Positions 1-5,372 are shown, numbered from the stretch's first letter. The stretch: DNA of 5,897 nucleotides from Pseudomonadota bacterium (GCA_023449275.1 JAEXJM010000060.1:1-5897); one strand, 5' to 3'. Notes: generated by a model not told the origin, from the letters alone. Program-made: numbers and translations.

Positions 1-175
1 CCTTGGCACCGTCAACCAGTGGAGTACCGAAGCGAATGGACTCGCCTTCGCCTACTGCCAGAACCTGATCGAGAGTGATTTCGGAACCAATGTCTGCCGG
101 TATCTGTTCTACTTTATATTTTTTGCCTGCGACAACCTTGTATTGCTTGCCGCCGGTTTTTATGACCGCGTACAT
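1..175 (-). CDS. rplU: 50S ribosomal protein L21 (5' end only; gene runs off the left edge)
   Basis: Ribosomal protein L21 is a 23S rRNA-binding component of the large ribosomal subunit. Reading leftward from the ATG at 175, the first 58 residues start MYAVIKTGGKQYKV and continue through KYKVEQIPADIGSEI, DQVLAVGEGE and FGTPLVDGAK, which is the typical L21 N-terminal half. The family is about 103 residues long, so roughly 45 residues lie outside the window. A GGAG ribosome binding site lies 6 nt before the ATG. In most proteobacteria rplU is followed by rpmA and obg; those would lie left of position 1 and cannot be checked here. The gene diverges from murJ and has its own strong promoter at 245-273. 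The identification rests on recognising the sequence and is very secure. Confidence 0.96.
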   Translation of the reverse strand, partial: MYAVIKTGGKQYKVVAGKKYKVEQIPADIGSEITLDQVLAVGEGESIRFGTPLVDGAK

Positions 176-208
176 GGAAACTCCATCAATAATTTATGTT
201 GAAAATAA

Positions 209-222
209 CCTGAAAATTCAGG
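209..222 (-). promoter_or_regulatory. Palindrome in the rplU 5' leader (hairpin with U-rich tail)
   Basis: The 14-bp sequence CCTGAAAATTCAGG is a perfect palindrome. In the rplU transcript it can form a CCUGA/UCAGG stem with a four-base loop, followed at once by UUAUUUU. It lies between the predicted transcription start (near 238) and the ribosome binding site. It could be a weak attenuator, a protein-binding leader hairpin or a DNA operator, and the sequence does not decide which. L21 leaders that mediate autoregulation are known in Firmicutes; I do not see a clear match to that structure. Confidence 0.35.
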
Positions 223-244
223 CGATAAAACTGGAAAACGTCAA

Positions 245-273
245 ATTATACAGTGGGTTGTGGTCGCAGTCAA
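245..273 (-). promoter_or_regulatory. sigma70 promoter of rplU
   Basis: On the minus strand, TTGACT (268-273) and a perfect TATAAT (245-250) are separated by exactly 17 bp. This is close to the sigma70 consensus and suits a heavily transcribed ribosomal protein gene. The start of transcription should fall near 238, giving a leader of about 62 nt before the rplU ATG. Confidence 0.8.
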
Positions 274-350
274 AGAAATTTGAACATTTGATGTTTATTT
301 AACCCATTAAAAATAAAGACATAAGTCGTATATCGGTCATGGTTGGGCGC

Positions 351-356
351 TATAAT
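351..356 (+). promoter_or_regulatory. Consensus -10 element directly before murJ
   Basis: A perfect TATAAT ends 8 bp before the murJ ATG at 365. No good -35 hexamer is found at 15-19 bp spacing (the 17-bp position reads GTATAT), and there is no TGn extension. If used, transcription would begin around 362-365, leaving almost no leader. No Shine-Dalgarno sequence precedes the ATG, which fits a leaderless message. It could equally be a chance match. Confidence 0.45.
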
Positions 357-364
357 GCCGCAAC

Positions 365-1915
365 ATGAATTTGCTTAGAACACTATTGACCATATCGGGC
401 ATGACCATGCTCTCGCGGGTAACAGGTTTGTTGCGGGAGCTGTTGATTGCGCGCGCTTTCGGTGCATCGGGGTTTACCGATGCGTTTTTCGTCGCTTTTC
501 GTATTCCCAATTTATTGAGGCGGCTTTTCGCAGAAGGCGCTTTTTCGCAAGCGTTTGTTCCCATTCTGGCCGAATATGCCAATAAAAAGGGGGCGGATCC
601 GGCCAAGGAATTGATCGACAAGGTTGCAACAGCGTTGATGTGGACGCTGCTTTTTATTACTGTCACCGGCATTGTTGCTGCACCGGTAGTGGTTTGGCTG
701 GTTGCGACAGGTCTGGATGGCAATTCCGAAATTTTTGATTTGTCCGTGCTGATGACGCGGATCATGTTTCCCTACATCCTTTTCATGTCATTGGTGGCGC
801 TGGCTGGCGGCGTTCTGAATACATGGCGTGAATTCCGCATCCCTGCCATCACCCCGGTATTATTGAATGTATCGTTCATTGTGGCTTCCCTGTTTGTCGC
901 CCCCTTTCTGTCGCAGCCGGTTCTGGCACTGGCCGGCGCCGTGTTTGTCGGAGGTTTTCTGCAACTGGCCATACAAATTCCGGCACTGAAGAAAATCGGC
1001 ATGTTGCCCCGCGTTTCTCTCAATGTCGTTGAGGTATTCAGGGATGCTGGCGTGCAACGGATCATCAAACAGATGATTCCGGCTGTTTTCGCCGTTTCCG
1101 TTGCGCAGATCAGCCTGATGATCAATACCAATATTGCCTCAAGACTGGTTCATGGCAGTGTGTCATGGATATCCTATGCAGATCGTCTGATGGAATTTCC
1201 GAATGCCTTACTGGGTATCGCGCTGGGTACAATATTATTGCCAAGCCTTTCAAAGGCTCATGCCAATAATGACGAGAGGGAATATTCATCGCTGATGGAC
1301 TGGGGGTTGCGATTGACGTTTATGCTGGCGATGCCTGCGTCCGTTCTTTTGATAACGCTGGCCGTTCCATTTACAGCAACACTGTTCAATTACGGAAAAT
1401 TCAATGCCGTGGATGTCAATATGACAGCCTATGCCGTTATCGCTTATGGCATCGGATTGATAGGCCTGATTGTTGTGCGTATTCTGGCGCCCGGTTTTTA
1501 TGCCAAGCAGGATATCCGTACACCTGTGAAAATTGCCGTTTTCGTTCTGGTTTTGACCCAGCTGATGAACCTGTTCTTTGTACCTGTTTTCGCCCATGCC
1601 GGACTTGCGTTGTCTATTGGGATCGGCGCTTGCGGCAATGCGACGATCCTCTTCTACATGCTCCGCAAGAAAGGCATTTACCGGCCAGAACAGGGCTGGA
1701 GAGTGTTTTTCCTGAAACTGGCCGTTGCGCTGGTTTTGCTGGCTTTTGTTTCCGTCTGGGTGGCCAGTTATTTCGACTGGATCGGAATGCAGGTGCATCC
1801 GTTTCACAGAATCGGTGCGCTGGCTATTGTCATGATCGTATGCGGGGTCGTGTATTTCGGCGCACTTCTGTTGTTGGGATTCAGACCAAGACATTTCCGG
1901 CGGATCGCGCGATAA
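365..1915 (+). CDS. murJ: Lipid II flippase MurJ (MviN)
   Basis: MurJ is an inner-membrane MOP-superfamily flippase that moves lipid II from the cytoplasmic to the periplasmic face for peptidoglycan synthesis. The 516 residues are hydrophobic almost throughout, as expected for about 14 membrane helices, and close to the 511 of E. coli MurJ. Conserved blocks are MNLLRTLLTISGMTMLSRV at the N-terminus, FAEGAFSQAFVP (55-66), YADRLMEFP (271-279) and LAPGFYAKQDIRTPVK (374-389). The charged residues important in E. coli MurJ appear at the same numbers, namely Arg18, Arg24, Asp39 and Arg52, with Arg274 in the YADR motif. This colinearity supports the ATG at 365 even though no ribosome binding site is visible. 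The C-terminus ends in a basic tail (RPRHFRRIAR). It diverges from rplU and converges with uup. The gene looks intact. Confidence 0.97.
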   Translation: MNLLRTLLTISGMTMLSRVTGLLRELLIARAFGASGFTDAFFVAFRIPNLLRRLFAEGAFSQAFVPILAEYANKKGADPAKELIDKVATALMWTLLFITVTGIVAAPVVVWLVATGLDGNSEIFDLSVLMTRIMFPYILFMSLVALAGGVLNTWREFRIPAITPVLLNVSFIVASLFVAPFLSQPVLALAGAVFVGGFLQLAIQIPALKKIGMLPRVSLNVVEVFRDAGVQRIIKQMIPAVFAVSVAQISLMINTNIASRLVHGSVSWISYADRLMEFPNALLGIALGTILLPSLSKAHANNDEREYSSLMDWGLRLTFMLAMPASVLLITLAVPFTATLFNYGKFNAVDVNMTAYAVIAYGIGLIGLIVVRILAPGFYAKQDIRTPVKIAVFVLVLTQLMNLFFVPVFAHAGLALSIGIGACGNATILFYMLRKKGIYRPEQGWRVFFLKLAVALVLLAFVSVWVASYFDWIGMQVHPFHRIGALAIVMIVCGVVYFGALLLLGFRPRHFRRIAR

Positions 1916-1929
1916 ACCGTGCCGGTTTT
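1897..1929 (+). terminator. Probable intrinsic terminator of murJ, overlapping its stop codon
   Basis: CCGGC (1897-1901) can pair with GCCGG (1921-1925), with an added GG/CC pairing inside and a self-complementary ATCGCGCGAT in the loop region; TTTTGTT follows. The stem spans the murJ TAA at 1913-1915. The opposite strand has AAATG after the same stem instead of a T-run, so it should work for murJ only. Confidence 0.45.
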
Positions 1930-1936
1930 GTTGGGA

Positions 1937-3847
1937 TCAGCCTTTTGTCATGGTTTCCAGCTCTTCCCAGCGGATCATGCAATTCATCAGTTCTTCCTCG
2001 ATAGCGAGAAAACGTTCATTCAGTTCTTTTCCTTCGGCCGGCCCCTTTTTATACAGGTCCGGATCGCTCAGGCGGATTGATATCTGGTTTTGCTCGTTTT
2101 CAAGTGCAGCAATTCTGGCAGGAAGTGCGTCCAGCTCGCGCTGATCCTTGTAGCTCAGTTTCTTTCGTCTGGCGGTACCAGAAATTTCATTTTTTGCCGG
2201 TGCTGGAGCGGATTCTCTTGCCTTTGCTTTTTCTGTAGATTCCCTGGGAACGGCAGGACGTTGTTTTTCCCAATCGCTGTAACCACCGACATATTCACGC
2301 CAGAGACCGTTTCCTTCAGCAGCGATGACCTGAGTGACGACATTGTCCAGAAATTCCCGGTCGTGGCTGACGAGAAAGACTGTACCGCTATATTCTTCCA
2401 GCAGTTCTTCCAGCAGTTCCAGTGTATCGATATCGAGATCATTGGTGGGTTCGTCCAGAACCAGGACATTGGCAGGCCGGGCAAACAGGCGTGCCAGCAA
2501 AAGACGGTTCCTTTCGCCACCAGACAGGGATTTGACGGGTGATCGTGCCCGTTCAGGCGTGAAAAGAAAATCCGAGAGGTAACTCATGACATGTTTTTTC
2601 TGGTCGCCGATTTGTACCCATTCACTTCCGGGGGAGATGGTGTCGACAAGGCTGGCTTCATCATCCAGCTGTGCACGCATCTGATCGAAGTATGCGATTT
2701 GCAATTTTGTCCCAAGCCGGATGGTTCCGGAATCCGGGGACAGTTCTCCCAGAATCATTTTCAATAATGTCGTTTTGCCGATTCCGTTCGGGCCGATGAT
2801 GCCGATCTTGTCACCTCGCATGATCGTTTCCGTAAAGCCTCTGACGATGGTTTTCTCATCGTAGGCTTTTGAAACATCGGTCAGTTCCGCAACCAGCTTT
2901 CCCGAACGTTCGCCCAGAGAAACATCCATCTTCACCTGCCCCTGATGCTCGCGGCGGGCAGCATGTGTCAGGCGAAGGGCCTCCAGCCTGCGAACACGTC
3001 CCTCATTACGGGTACGCCGGGCCTCTATGCCTTTTCTGATCCAGACTTCTTCCTGAGCCAGAAATTTGTCGAATTTTGCATTTTCAACTTCTTCAATGGC
3101 CAGCTGTTCGGCCTTGGCCGTTTTATAACTGCTGAAATTACCCGGGAACGACAGGAGTTTTCCACGGTCAAGTTCCACAATACGGGTTGCGATATGATCC
3201 AGGAAACGTCGGTCATGTGTGATGAAAATCAGGCTGCCCCGGAATTCTTTCAGTAATTCTTCCAGCCAGAGGATGGATTCGAAATCAAGGTGATTGGTCG
3301 GTTCATCCAGTATGAGTACGTCCGGTGAACTGACCAGGCCTTTTGCGAGTGCAACCCGTTTATGAAGGCCGCCGGAAAGGGTTCCGACCTTGTCTGTTTT
3401 ATTCAGCGACAGCCGGTTTAAAATGGTTTCGACCCTGTTGTTCAGATTCCATGCATCGGTTGCGTCAAGTCGTATTTGCAGTTCATGAAGCTGTTCCAGT
3501 GTTCTTGAGTCGTTTTCCTGTCCCAGAGCACCGGTCAGTTTTTCATATTTCGAAAGCAGTTCCTGAATTTCGGAGAGTCCTGACGCAACCGCTTCATAAA
3601 CGGTTTGTTCGGGTGGGAAATAGGGTTCCTGCTCCACATAGGCAATTTGCAAGCCGTTTTGTACCTGTACAATGCCATCATCCAGATACGCTTTCCCCGC
3701 CAGAATCTGGAGGAGCGAAGACTTTCCCGTGCCATTGCGTCCGATCAGCCCGACTTTTTCGCCTGCCTCGAGGGAAAATTCGGCATGGTCGAGCATGGGA
3801 AAGTGGCCGAAAGCGAGCTGTGCATCAGAAAGGGTAATGAGTGCCAT
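1937..3847 (-). CDS. uup: ABC-F family ATPase Uup
   Basis: Uup is a soluble ABC-F protein with two ATPase domains and no membrane part. In E. coli it affects precise excision of transposons and replication-related recombination, binds DNA through its C-terminus, and has links to the ribosome. From the ATG at 3847 the protein has 636 residues (E. coli Uup has 635). Domain 1: Walker A GRNGTGKS (36-43), signature LSGG (157-160), Walker B LILDEPTNHLD with catalytic Glu182, switch His211. The linker contains LAQEEVWIRKGIEARRTRNE (263-282), a Uup hallmark. Domain 2: Walker A GPNGIGKT (352-359), LSGGE (441-445), VLDEPTNDLD with Glu466, His495. After a charged Ala/Pro-rich stretch (about 530-560), residues 561-636 starting RKKLSYKDQRELDALP form the C-terminal coiled coil that separates Uup from other ABC-F members. 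An in-frame TTG at 3898 would add 17 unconserved residues, so I prefer the ATG, which starts MALITLSDAQLAFG. No clear ribosome binding site precedes it. Confidence 0.95.
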   Translation of the reverse strand: MALITLSDAQLAFGHFPMLDHAEFSLEAGEKVGLIGRNGTGKSSLLQILAGKAYLDDGIVQVQNGLQIAYVEQEPYFPPEQTVYEAVASGLSEIQELLSKYEKLTGALGQENDSRTLEQLHELQIRLDATDAWNLNNRVETILNRLSLNKTDKVGTLSGGLHKRVALAKGLVSSPDVLILDEPTNHLDFESILWLEELLKEFRGSLIFITHDRRFLDHIATRIVELDRGKLLSFPGNFSSYKTAKAEQLAIEEVENAKFDKFLAQEEVWIRKGIEARRTRNEGRVRRLEALRLTHAARREHQGQVKMDVSLGERSGKLVAELTDVSKAYDEKTIVRGFTETIMRGDKIGIIGPNGIGKTTLLKMILGELSPDSGTIRLGTKLQIAYFDQMRAQLDDEASLVDTISPGSEWVQIGDQKKHVMSYLSDFLFTPERARSPVKSLSGGERNRLLLARLFARPANVLVLDEPTNDLDIDTLELLEELLEEYSGTVFLVSHDREFLDNVVTQVIAAEGNGLWREYVGGYSDWEKQRPAVPRESTEKAKARESAPAPAKNEISGTARRKKLSYKDQRELDALPARIAALENEQNQISIRLSDPDLYKKGPAEGKELNERFLAIEEELMNCMIRWEELETMTKG

Positions 3848-3885
3848 AGCGAAATAAAGAGAAATCCCGAAGTGGTAAGTCCGAT

Positions 3886-3891
3886 ATTGTA
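3886..3891 (-). promoter_or_regulatory. Possible -10 element of uup
   Basis: TACAAT on the minus strand (5 of 6 consensus bases) lies 38 bp before the uup ATG. I see no convincing -35 hexamer at 16-18 bp, so this is a weak call. If used, it would give a leader of about 30 nt and exclude the in-frame TTG at 3898 as a start. Confidence 0.25.
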
Positions 3892-3988
3892 ACGTCAAGT
3901 ATGGCAGACACAGTCCGCAGAATTTCCTGCATCAGTCAAAATCCGTCATGGCACGTAACCGCGGAAATGTTTCATATTTGGAAGGATA

Positions 3989-4013
3989 CATAAGAAATGC
4001 CCGTAACTGGCAT
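3989..4013 (-). terminator. Weak terminator-like hairpin after tRNA-Arg
   Basis: Downstream of the tRNA on the minus strand, ATGCC (4009-4013) and GGCAT (3997-4001) flank a 7-nt loop, followed by TTCTTATG. The stem is only 5 bp and the T-run is interrupted. It is correctly placed, 44 bp past the tRNA 3' end and before uup, but would be inefficient, so read-through into uup is possible. Confidence 0.3.
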
Positions 4014-4056
4014 AAAATCCCGAATCTTTCTCATTTGGACGCAGGTGGCCGACGAA

Positions 4057-4131
4057 TGGTATCCCCGGCCGGAATCGAACCGACATCTAATTCTTAGGAG
4101 GAACTCGTTCTATCCATTGAACTACGGGGAC
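4057..4131 (-). tRNA. tRNA-Arg (anticodon CCU)
   Basis: The 75-nt gene folds as a complete cloverleaf. The acceptor stem is GTCCCCG with CGGGGAT (one G-T pair at the end), the D stem is GTTC/GAAC, the anticodon stem is AGTTC/GAATT, the loop is CTCCTAA, the variable loop is AGAT, and the T arm is GTCGG-TTCGATT-CCGGC. The discriminator is A and the 3' CCA is encoded (4057-4059). The anticodon CCT occupies 4096-4098, so this tRNA reads the arginine codon AGG. It sits alone between uup and the PAP2 gene with its own promoter. I see no attachment-site repeat or integrase nearby. Confidence 0.95.
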
Positions 4132-4143
4132 ACCGAACTGATT

Positions 4144-4173
4144 ACTATAGCATCAGAAAAGGCTTTCAGACAA
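4144..4173 (-). promoter_or_regulatory. Promoter of tRNA-Arg
   Basis: On the minus strand, TTGTCT (4168-4173) and TATAGT (4144-4149) are 18 bp apart, matching 4 of 6 and 5 of 6 sigma70 consensus bases. Transcription would start near 4137, only about 6 nt before the mature tRNA 5' end, a normal arrangement for a single tRNA gene. Confidence 0.6.
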
Positions 4174-4215
4174 TGAATTTGATAAACAACTTTGGAATAT
4201 TTCTGAAACGGATTT

Positions 4216-4244
4216 TTGTCTAAAGACGGGATATTTTGCGTAAT
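4216..4244 (+). promoter_or_regulatory. Possible promoter of the uORF/PAP2 unit
   Basis: TTGTCT (4216-4221) and CGTAAT (4239-4244) are 17 bp apart, each matching 4 of 6 consensus bases. The position would give a transcript starting near 4251 that includes the small ORF at 4272-4331 and the hairpin at 4333-4374. The match is weak and other starts are possible. Confidence 0.25.
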
Positions 4245-4271
4245 GGATAAGAAAAAAGGAAGGATTGTGGC

Positions 4272-4331
4272 ATGATCGGAAAATTGTCCAGGACTCTATG
4301 TATGGGCAGATGTAAGGTGTACAACAGGTAA
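4272..4331 (+). CDS. Candidate 19-residue leader peptide ORF upstream of the PAP2 gene
   Basis: ATG at 4272 opens a 19-codon frame, MIGKLSRTLCMGRCKVYNR, ending in TAA at 4329-4331. It is preceded by a purine-rich AAGGAAGGA (4256-4264) at 7 nt spacing, a better ribosome binding site than that of the PAP2 gene itself. The peptide is basic (two Lys, three Arg), has two Cys and no hydrophobic membrane stretch. All three Arg codons are AGG or AGA, and the last sense codon is AGG. The stop lies one base before a stable hairpin and 53 nt before the PAP2 ATG, in a different frame. This suggests a regulatory uORF rather than a functional protein, but a frame this short can occur by chance. Confidence 0.35.
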   Translation: MIGKLSRTLCMGRCKVYNR

Positions 4332-4332
4332 A

Positions 4333-4374
4333 GACTGTTCCGGATCAATTCAGGCCGGTTCAGCGGAAACAGTC
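4333..4374 (+). promoter_or_regulatory. Leader hairpin adjoining the PAP2 ribosome binding site
   Basis: GACTGTTCCG (4333-4342) pairs with CGGAAACAGTC (4364-4374) over 10 bp, with one bulged A at 4367 and a 21-nt loop. The 5' arm begins one base after the uORF stop codon. The 3' arm ends directly before AGAAGA (4375-4380), the presumed ribosome binding site of the PAP2 gene. There is no T-run, so it is not an intrinsic terminator. It could limit ribosome access to the PAP2 start. Confidence 0.5.
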
Positions 4375-4384
4375 AGAAGAATCG

Positions 4385-4957
4385 ATGAATAATTTTCTTT
4401 TTTGTGTAATCAATCAATACAGATCTCCCGTTCTCGACATGGTTATGAATGTGGGGACGGTACTGGGCAATTTCTTCAATATGTTCTGGCTGCTCCCCAT
4501 TCTTGTGATTGGCGGCCTGTTTTTCCCTTTACGAAAAATAACGGTTCCCGGTTCGGGAAAAATCCGGATATCCGAAATCGTGTTTTTGCTTCTGGTGGGC
4601 TATATCATTACCGGTATTCTTGTGGCAGCCTTGAAATTCGGGTTGCATATGCCCCGGCCATCCGTCGTTTTCGGGGAGCATGTTGTTCATTCCTGGGAAA
4701 TGCCGGATTCCCCTTTCAGCTTTCCAAGCGGGCATTCCGCTTTTGCCATGCTGGTTGCCGCCACTTTCTGGATGCGAACGAACAGGTTTCTGCTGAAATT
4801 CGCTCTGCTCATATACATATTGTGGGTTGGTATCTCACGGGTAAACCTGGGTATGCATTTCCCGCTGGACGTTGTGTCCGGTTTCGCAATCGGTGCGTTC
4901 AGCGCGTGGCTGGCAAACAACATTCTTTCCCGTCTGATAAAACTGTTCGGGCAATAA
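4385..4957 (+). CDS. PAP2-family membrane phosphatase (PgpB/BacA-independent undecaprenyl- or lipid-phosphate phosphatase type)
   Basis: PAP2 enzymes hydrolyse phosphate esters of lipids such as undecaprenyl pyrophosphate, phosphatidylglycerol phosphate or lipid A, through a phospho-histidine intermediate at the outer face of the inner membrane. All three motifs are present: KFGLHMPRP (Lys84, Arg91, Pro92), PSGH (114-117, His117) and SRVNLGMHFPLD (Ser151, Arg152, nucleophile His158, Asp162). Hydrophobic segments near 32-49, 64-84, 117-130, 137-150 and 160-180 fit a small multi-helix membrane protein. At 190 residues it is intact and of normal size for the bacterial short form. The ATG at 4385 has only a weak AGAAGA binding site 4 nt away, consistent with control by the leader. 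The exact substrate cannot be read from the sequence; a role in recycling the undecaprenyl carrier is plausible but not shown by the presence of murJ 2.5 kb away. Confidence 0.9.
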   Translation: MNNFLFCVINQYRSPVLDMVMNVGTVLGNFFNMFWLLPILVIGGLFFPLRKITVPGSGKIRISEIVFLLLVGYIITGILVAALKFGLHMPRPSVVFGEHVVHSWEMPDSPFSFPSGHSAFAMLVAATFWMRTNRFLLKFALLIYILWVGISRVNLGMHFPLDVVSGFAIGAFSAWLANNILSRLIKLFGQ

Positions 4958-5156
4958 ACAGCTCGTATCGTCTGTCGCAGTTGCCACCAGATTGGTGACT
5001 TCAAAAAACGGATATTTCTGAGGCTGTGCATCGCTTGCCTGCCAATTCCATAACGCTGTCTCAGGGACTTGTTGATGCCGGGAAAGTCCGCAGGTATAGG
5101 GATGATATGGATTTCATGGCATAGGATGCCTGAAGGAAATCGGGAATGAGGCTAAT

Positions 5157-5179
5157 ACCATGAATACATGGTTTTTATT
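5157..5179 (+). terminator. Weak terminator-like hairpin downstream of the PAP2 gene
   Basis: ACCATG (5157-5162) and CATGGT (5167-5172) form a 6-bp stem with loop AATA, followed by TTTTATT. It lies 200 bp after the PAP2 stop and before the oxc control region, so it would insulate oxc from upstream transcription. The stem is short and only half GC. Confidence 0.35.
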
Positions 5180-5180
5180 G

Positions 5181-5200
5181 CACCCGGGACAACTTGGGTG
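5181..5200 (+). other. Second hairpin in tandem, CACCCGGG-ACAA-CTTGGGTG
   Basis: An 8-bp stem with two G-U pairs closes a four-base loop ACAA. The G-U pairs work only in plus-strand RNA. It starts 8 nt after the previous hairpin and is followed by TGTTGATAATTT, which is T-rich but not a clean run. Together the two could form a composite terminator for the PAP2 transcript. Confidence 0.3.
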
Positions 5201-5252
5201 TGTTGATAATTTCAGGCCGGATTCTTTTATTTTGCCAGTGGATTTATTCAAA

Positions 5253-5338
5253 TTGATCTGAATCAATATTGCCGGATTGATCTAGGTCAATGAAGTGAAA
5301 TTGACTTATGTCAATGGTGCCAAATTGACCTAGATCAA
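5253..5338 (+). promoter_or_regulatory. Array of four FNR/CRP-type operator palindromes upstream of oxc, 24-bp pitch
   Basis: Four 14-bp dyads follow the pattern TTGAY-N4-RTCAA: box 1 TTGATCTGAATCAA (5253-5266), box 2 TTGATCTAGGTCAA (5277-5290), box 3 TTGACTTATGTCAA (5301-5314) and box 4 TTGACCTAGATCAA (5325-5338). Their centres are 5259.5, 5283.5, 5307.5 and 5331.5, so each step is exactly 24 bp, with 10-bp spacers that are not alike in sequence. Box 1 matches the E. coli FNR consensus TTGAT-N4-ATCAA perfectly; the others differ only at the inner base of a half-site. CRP/FNR-superfamily dimers bind such sites. Which member acts here (FNR, FixK, DNR/NNR-like or another) cannot be read from the DNA. 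The array ends 83 bp before the oxc ATG and is almost certainly its control region. Confidence 0.85.
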
Positions 5339-5361
5339 CGGGATTTTCGGGGGGGATGCGG

Positions 5362-5367
5362 CATACT
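5362..5367 (+). promoter_or_regulatory. Predicted -10 element of the activator-dependent oxc promoter
   Basis: CATACT matches 4 of 6 bases of TATAAT. The -35 position 17 bp upstream (5339-5344, CGGGAT) is unlike the consensus, as expected when an activator replaces it. With transcription starting at about 5373, box 4 (centre 5331.5) lies at -41.5, the standard class II FNR/CRP position. The leader would be about 49 nt. Boxes 1, 2 and 3 do not place a -10-like hexamer in the same way. Confidence 0.45.
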
Positions 5368-5372
5368 CGGGA

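Larger units (their letters stand above)
4958..5252 (+). other. Non-coding stretch between the PAP2 gene and the oxc control region
   Basis: I find no supported gene here; the frames on both strands are broken by stops within about 20-30 codons or lack ribosome binding sites. It contains several small dyads: CACCA-GAT-TGGTG (4985-4997), GGACTT/AAGTCC (5065-5070 with 5084-5089), and the two hairpins at 5157-5172 and 5181-5200. A small RNA cannot be ruled out, but I have no positive evidence for one. Confidence 0.5.

Noticed and set aside
283..295. Dyad AACAT-TTG-ATGTT upstream of the rplU promoter as an operator
   Set aside because: Five-bp arms in AT-rich DNA are expected by chance, and it has no second copy in the window.
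75..302. 75-residue plus-strand frame over the rplU start and the rplU-murJ gap
   Set aside because: Its first half is antisense to rplU and the rest overlaps the rplU leader and promoter; there is no sign of a real protein.
1286..1894. 202-residue open frame antisense to murJ
   Set aside because: It lies fully opposite the well-supported murJ coding frame, has a low-complexity Gln/Asn/His-rich translation typical of antisense shadows, and resembles no family I recognise.
3847..3898. N-terminal extension of uup from a TTG codon at 3898
   Set aside because: The 17 extra residues do not match the Uup family, there is no ribosome binding site, and the possible -10 element lies inside the extension.
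3901..3993. Small plus-strand ORF of 30 codons between uup and the tRNA
   Set aside because: No ribosome binding site precedes the ATG, and the translation shows no recognisable feature.
4057..4131. tRNA-Arg as an integration site of a genomic island
   Set aside because: No direct repeat of the tRNA 3' end, integrase gene or phage gene is visible in the flanks; both neighbours are ordinary chromosomal genes.
4687..5031. 114-residue minus-strand frame over the PAP2 3' end
   Set aside because: Most of it is the antisense of the PAP2 coding sequence with its conserved motifs, and it shows no family resemblance or ribosome binding site.
5253..5338. CRISPR array, because of evenly spaced repeats
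   Set aside because: The repeats are 14-bp palindromes that vary between copies and the spacers are only 10 bp; this is the pattern of protein-binding sites, and no cas gene is present.
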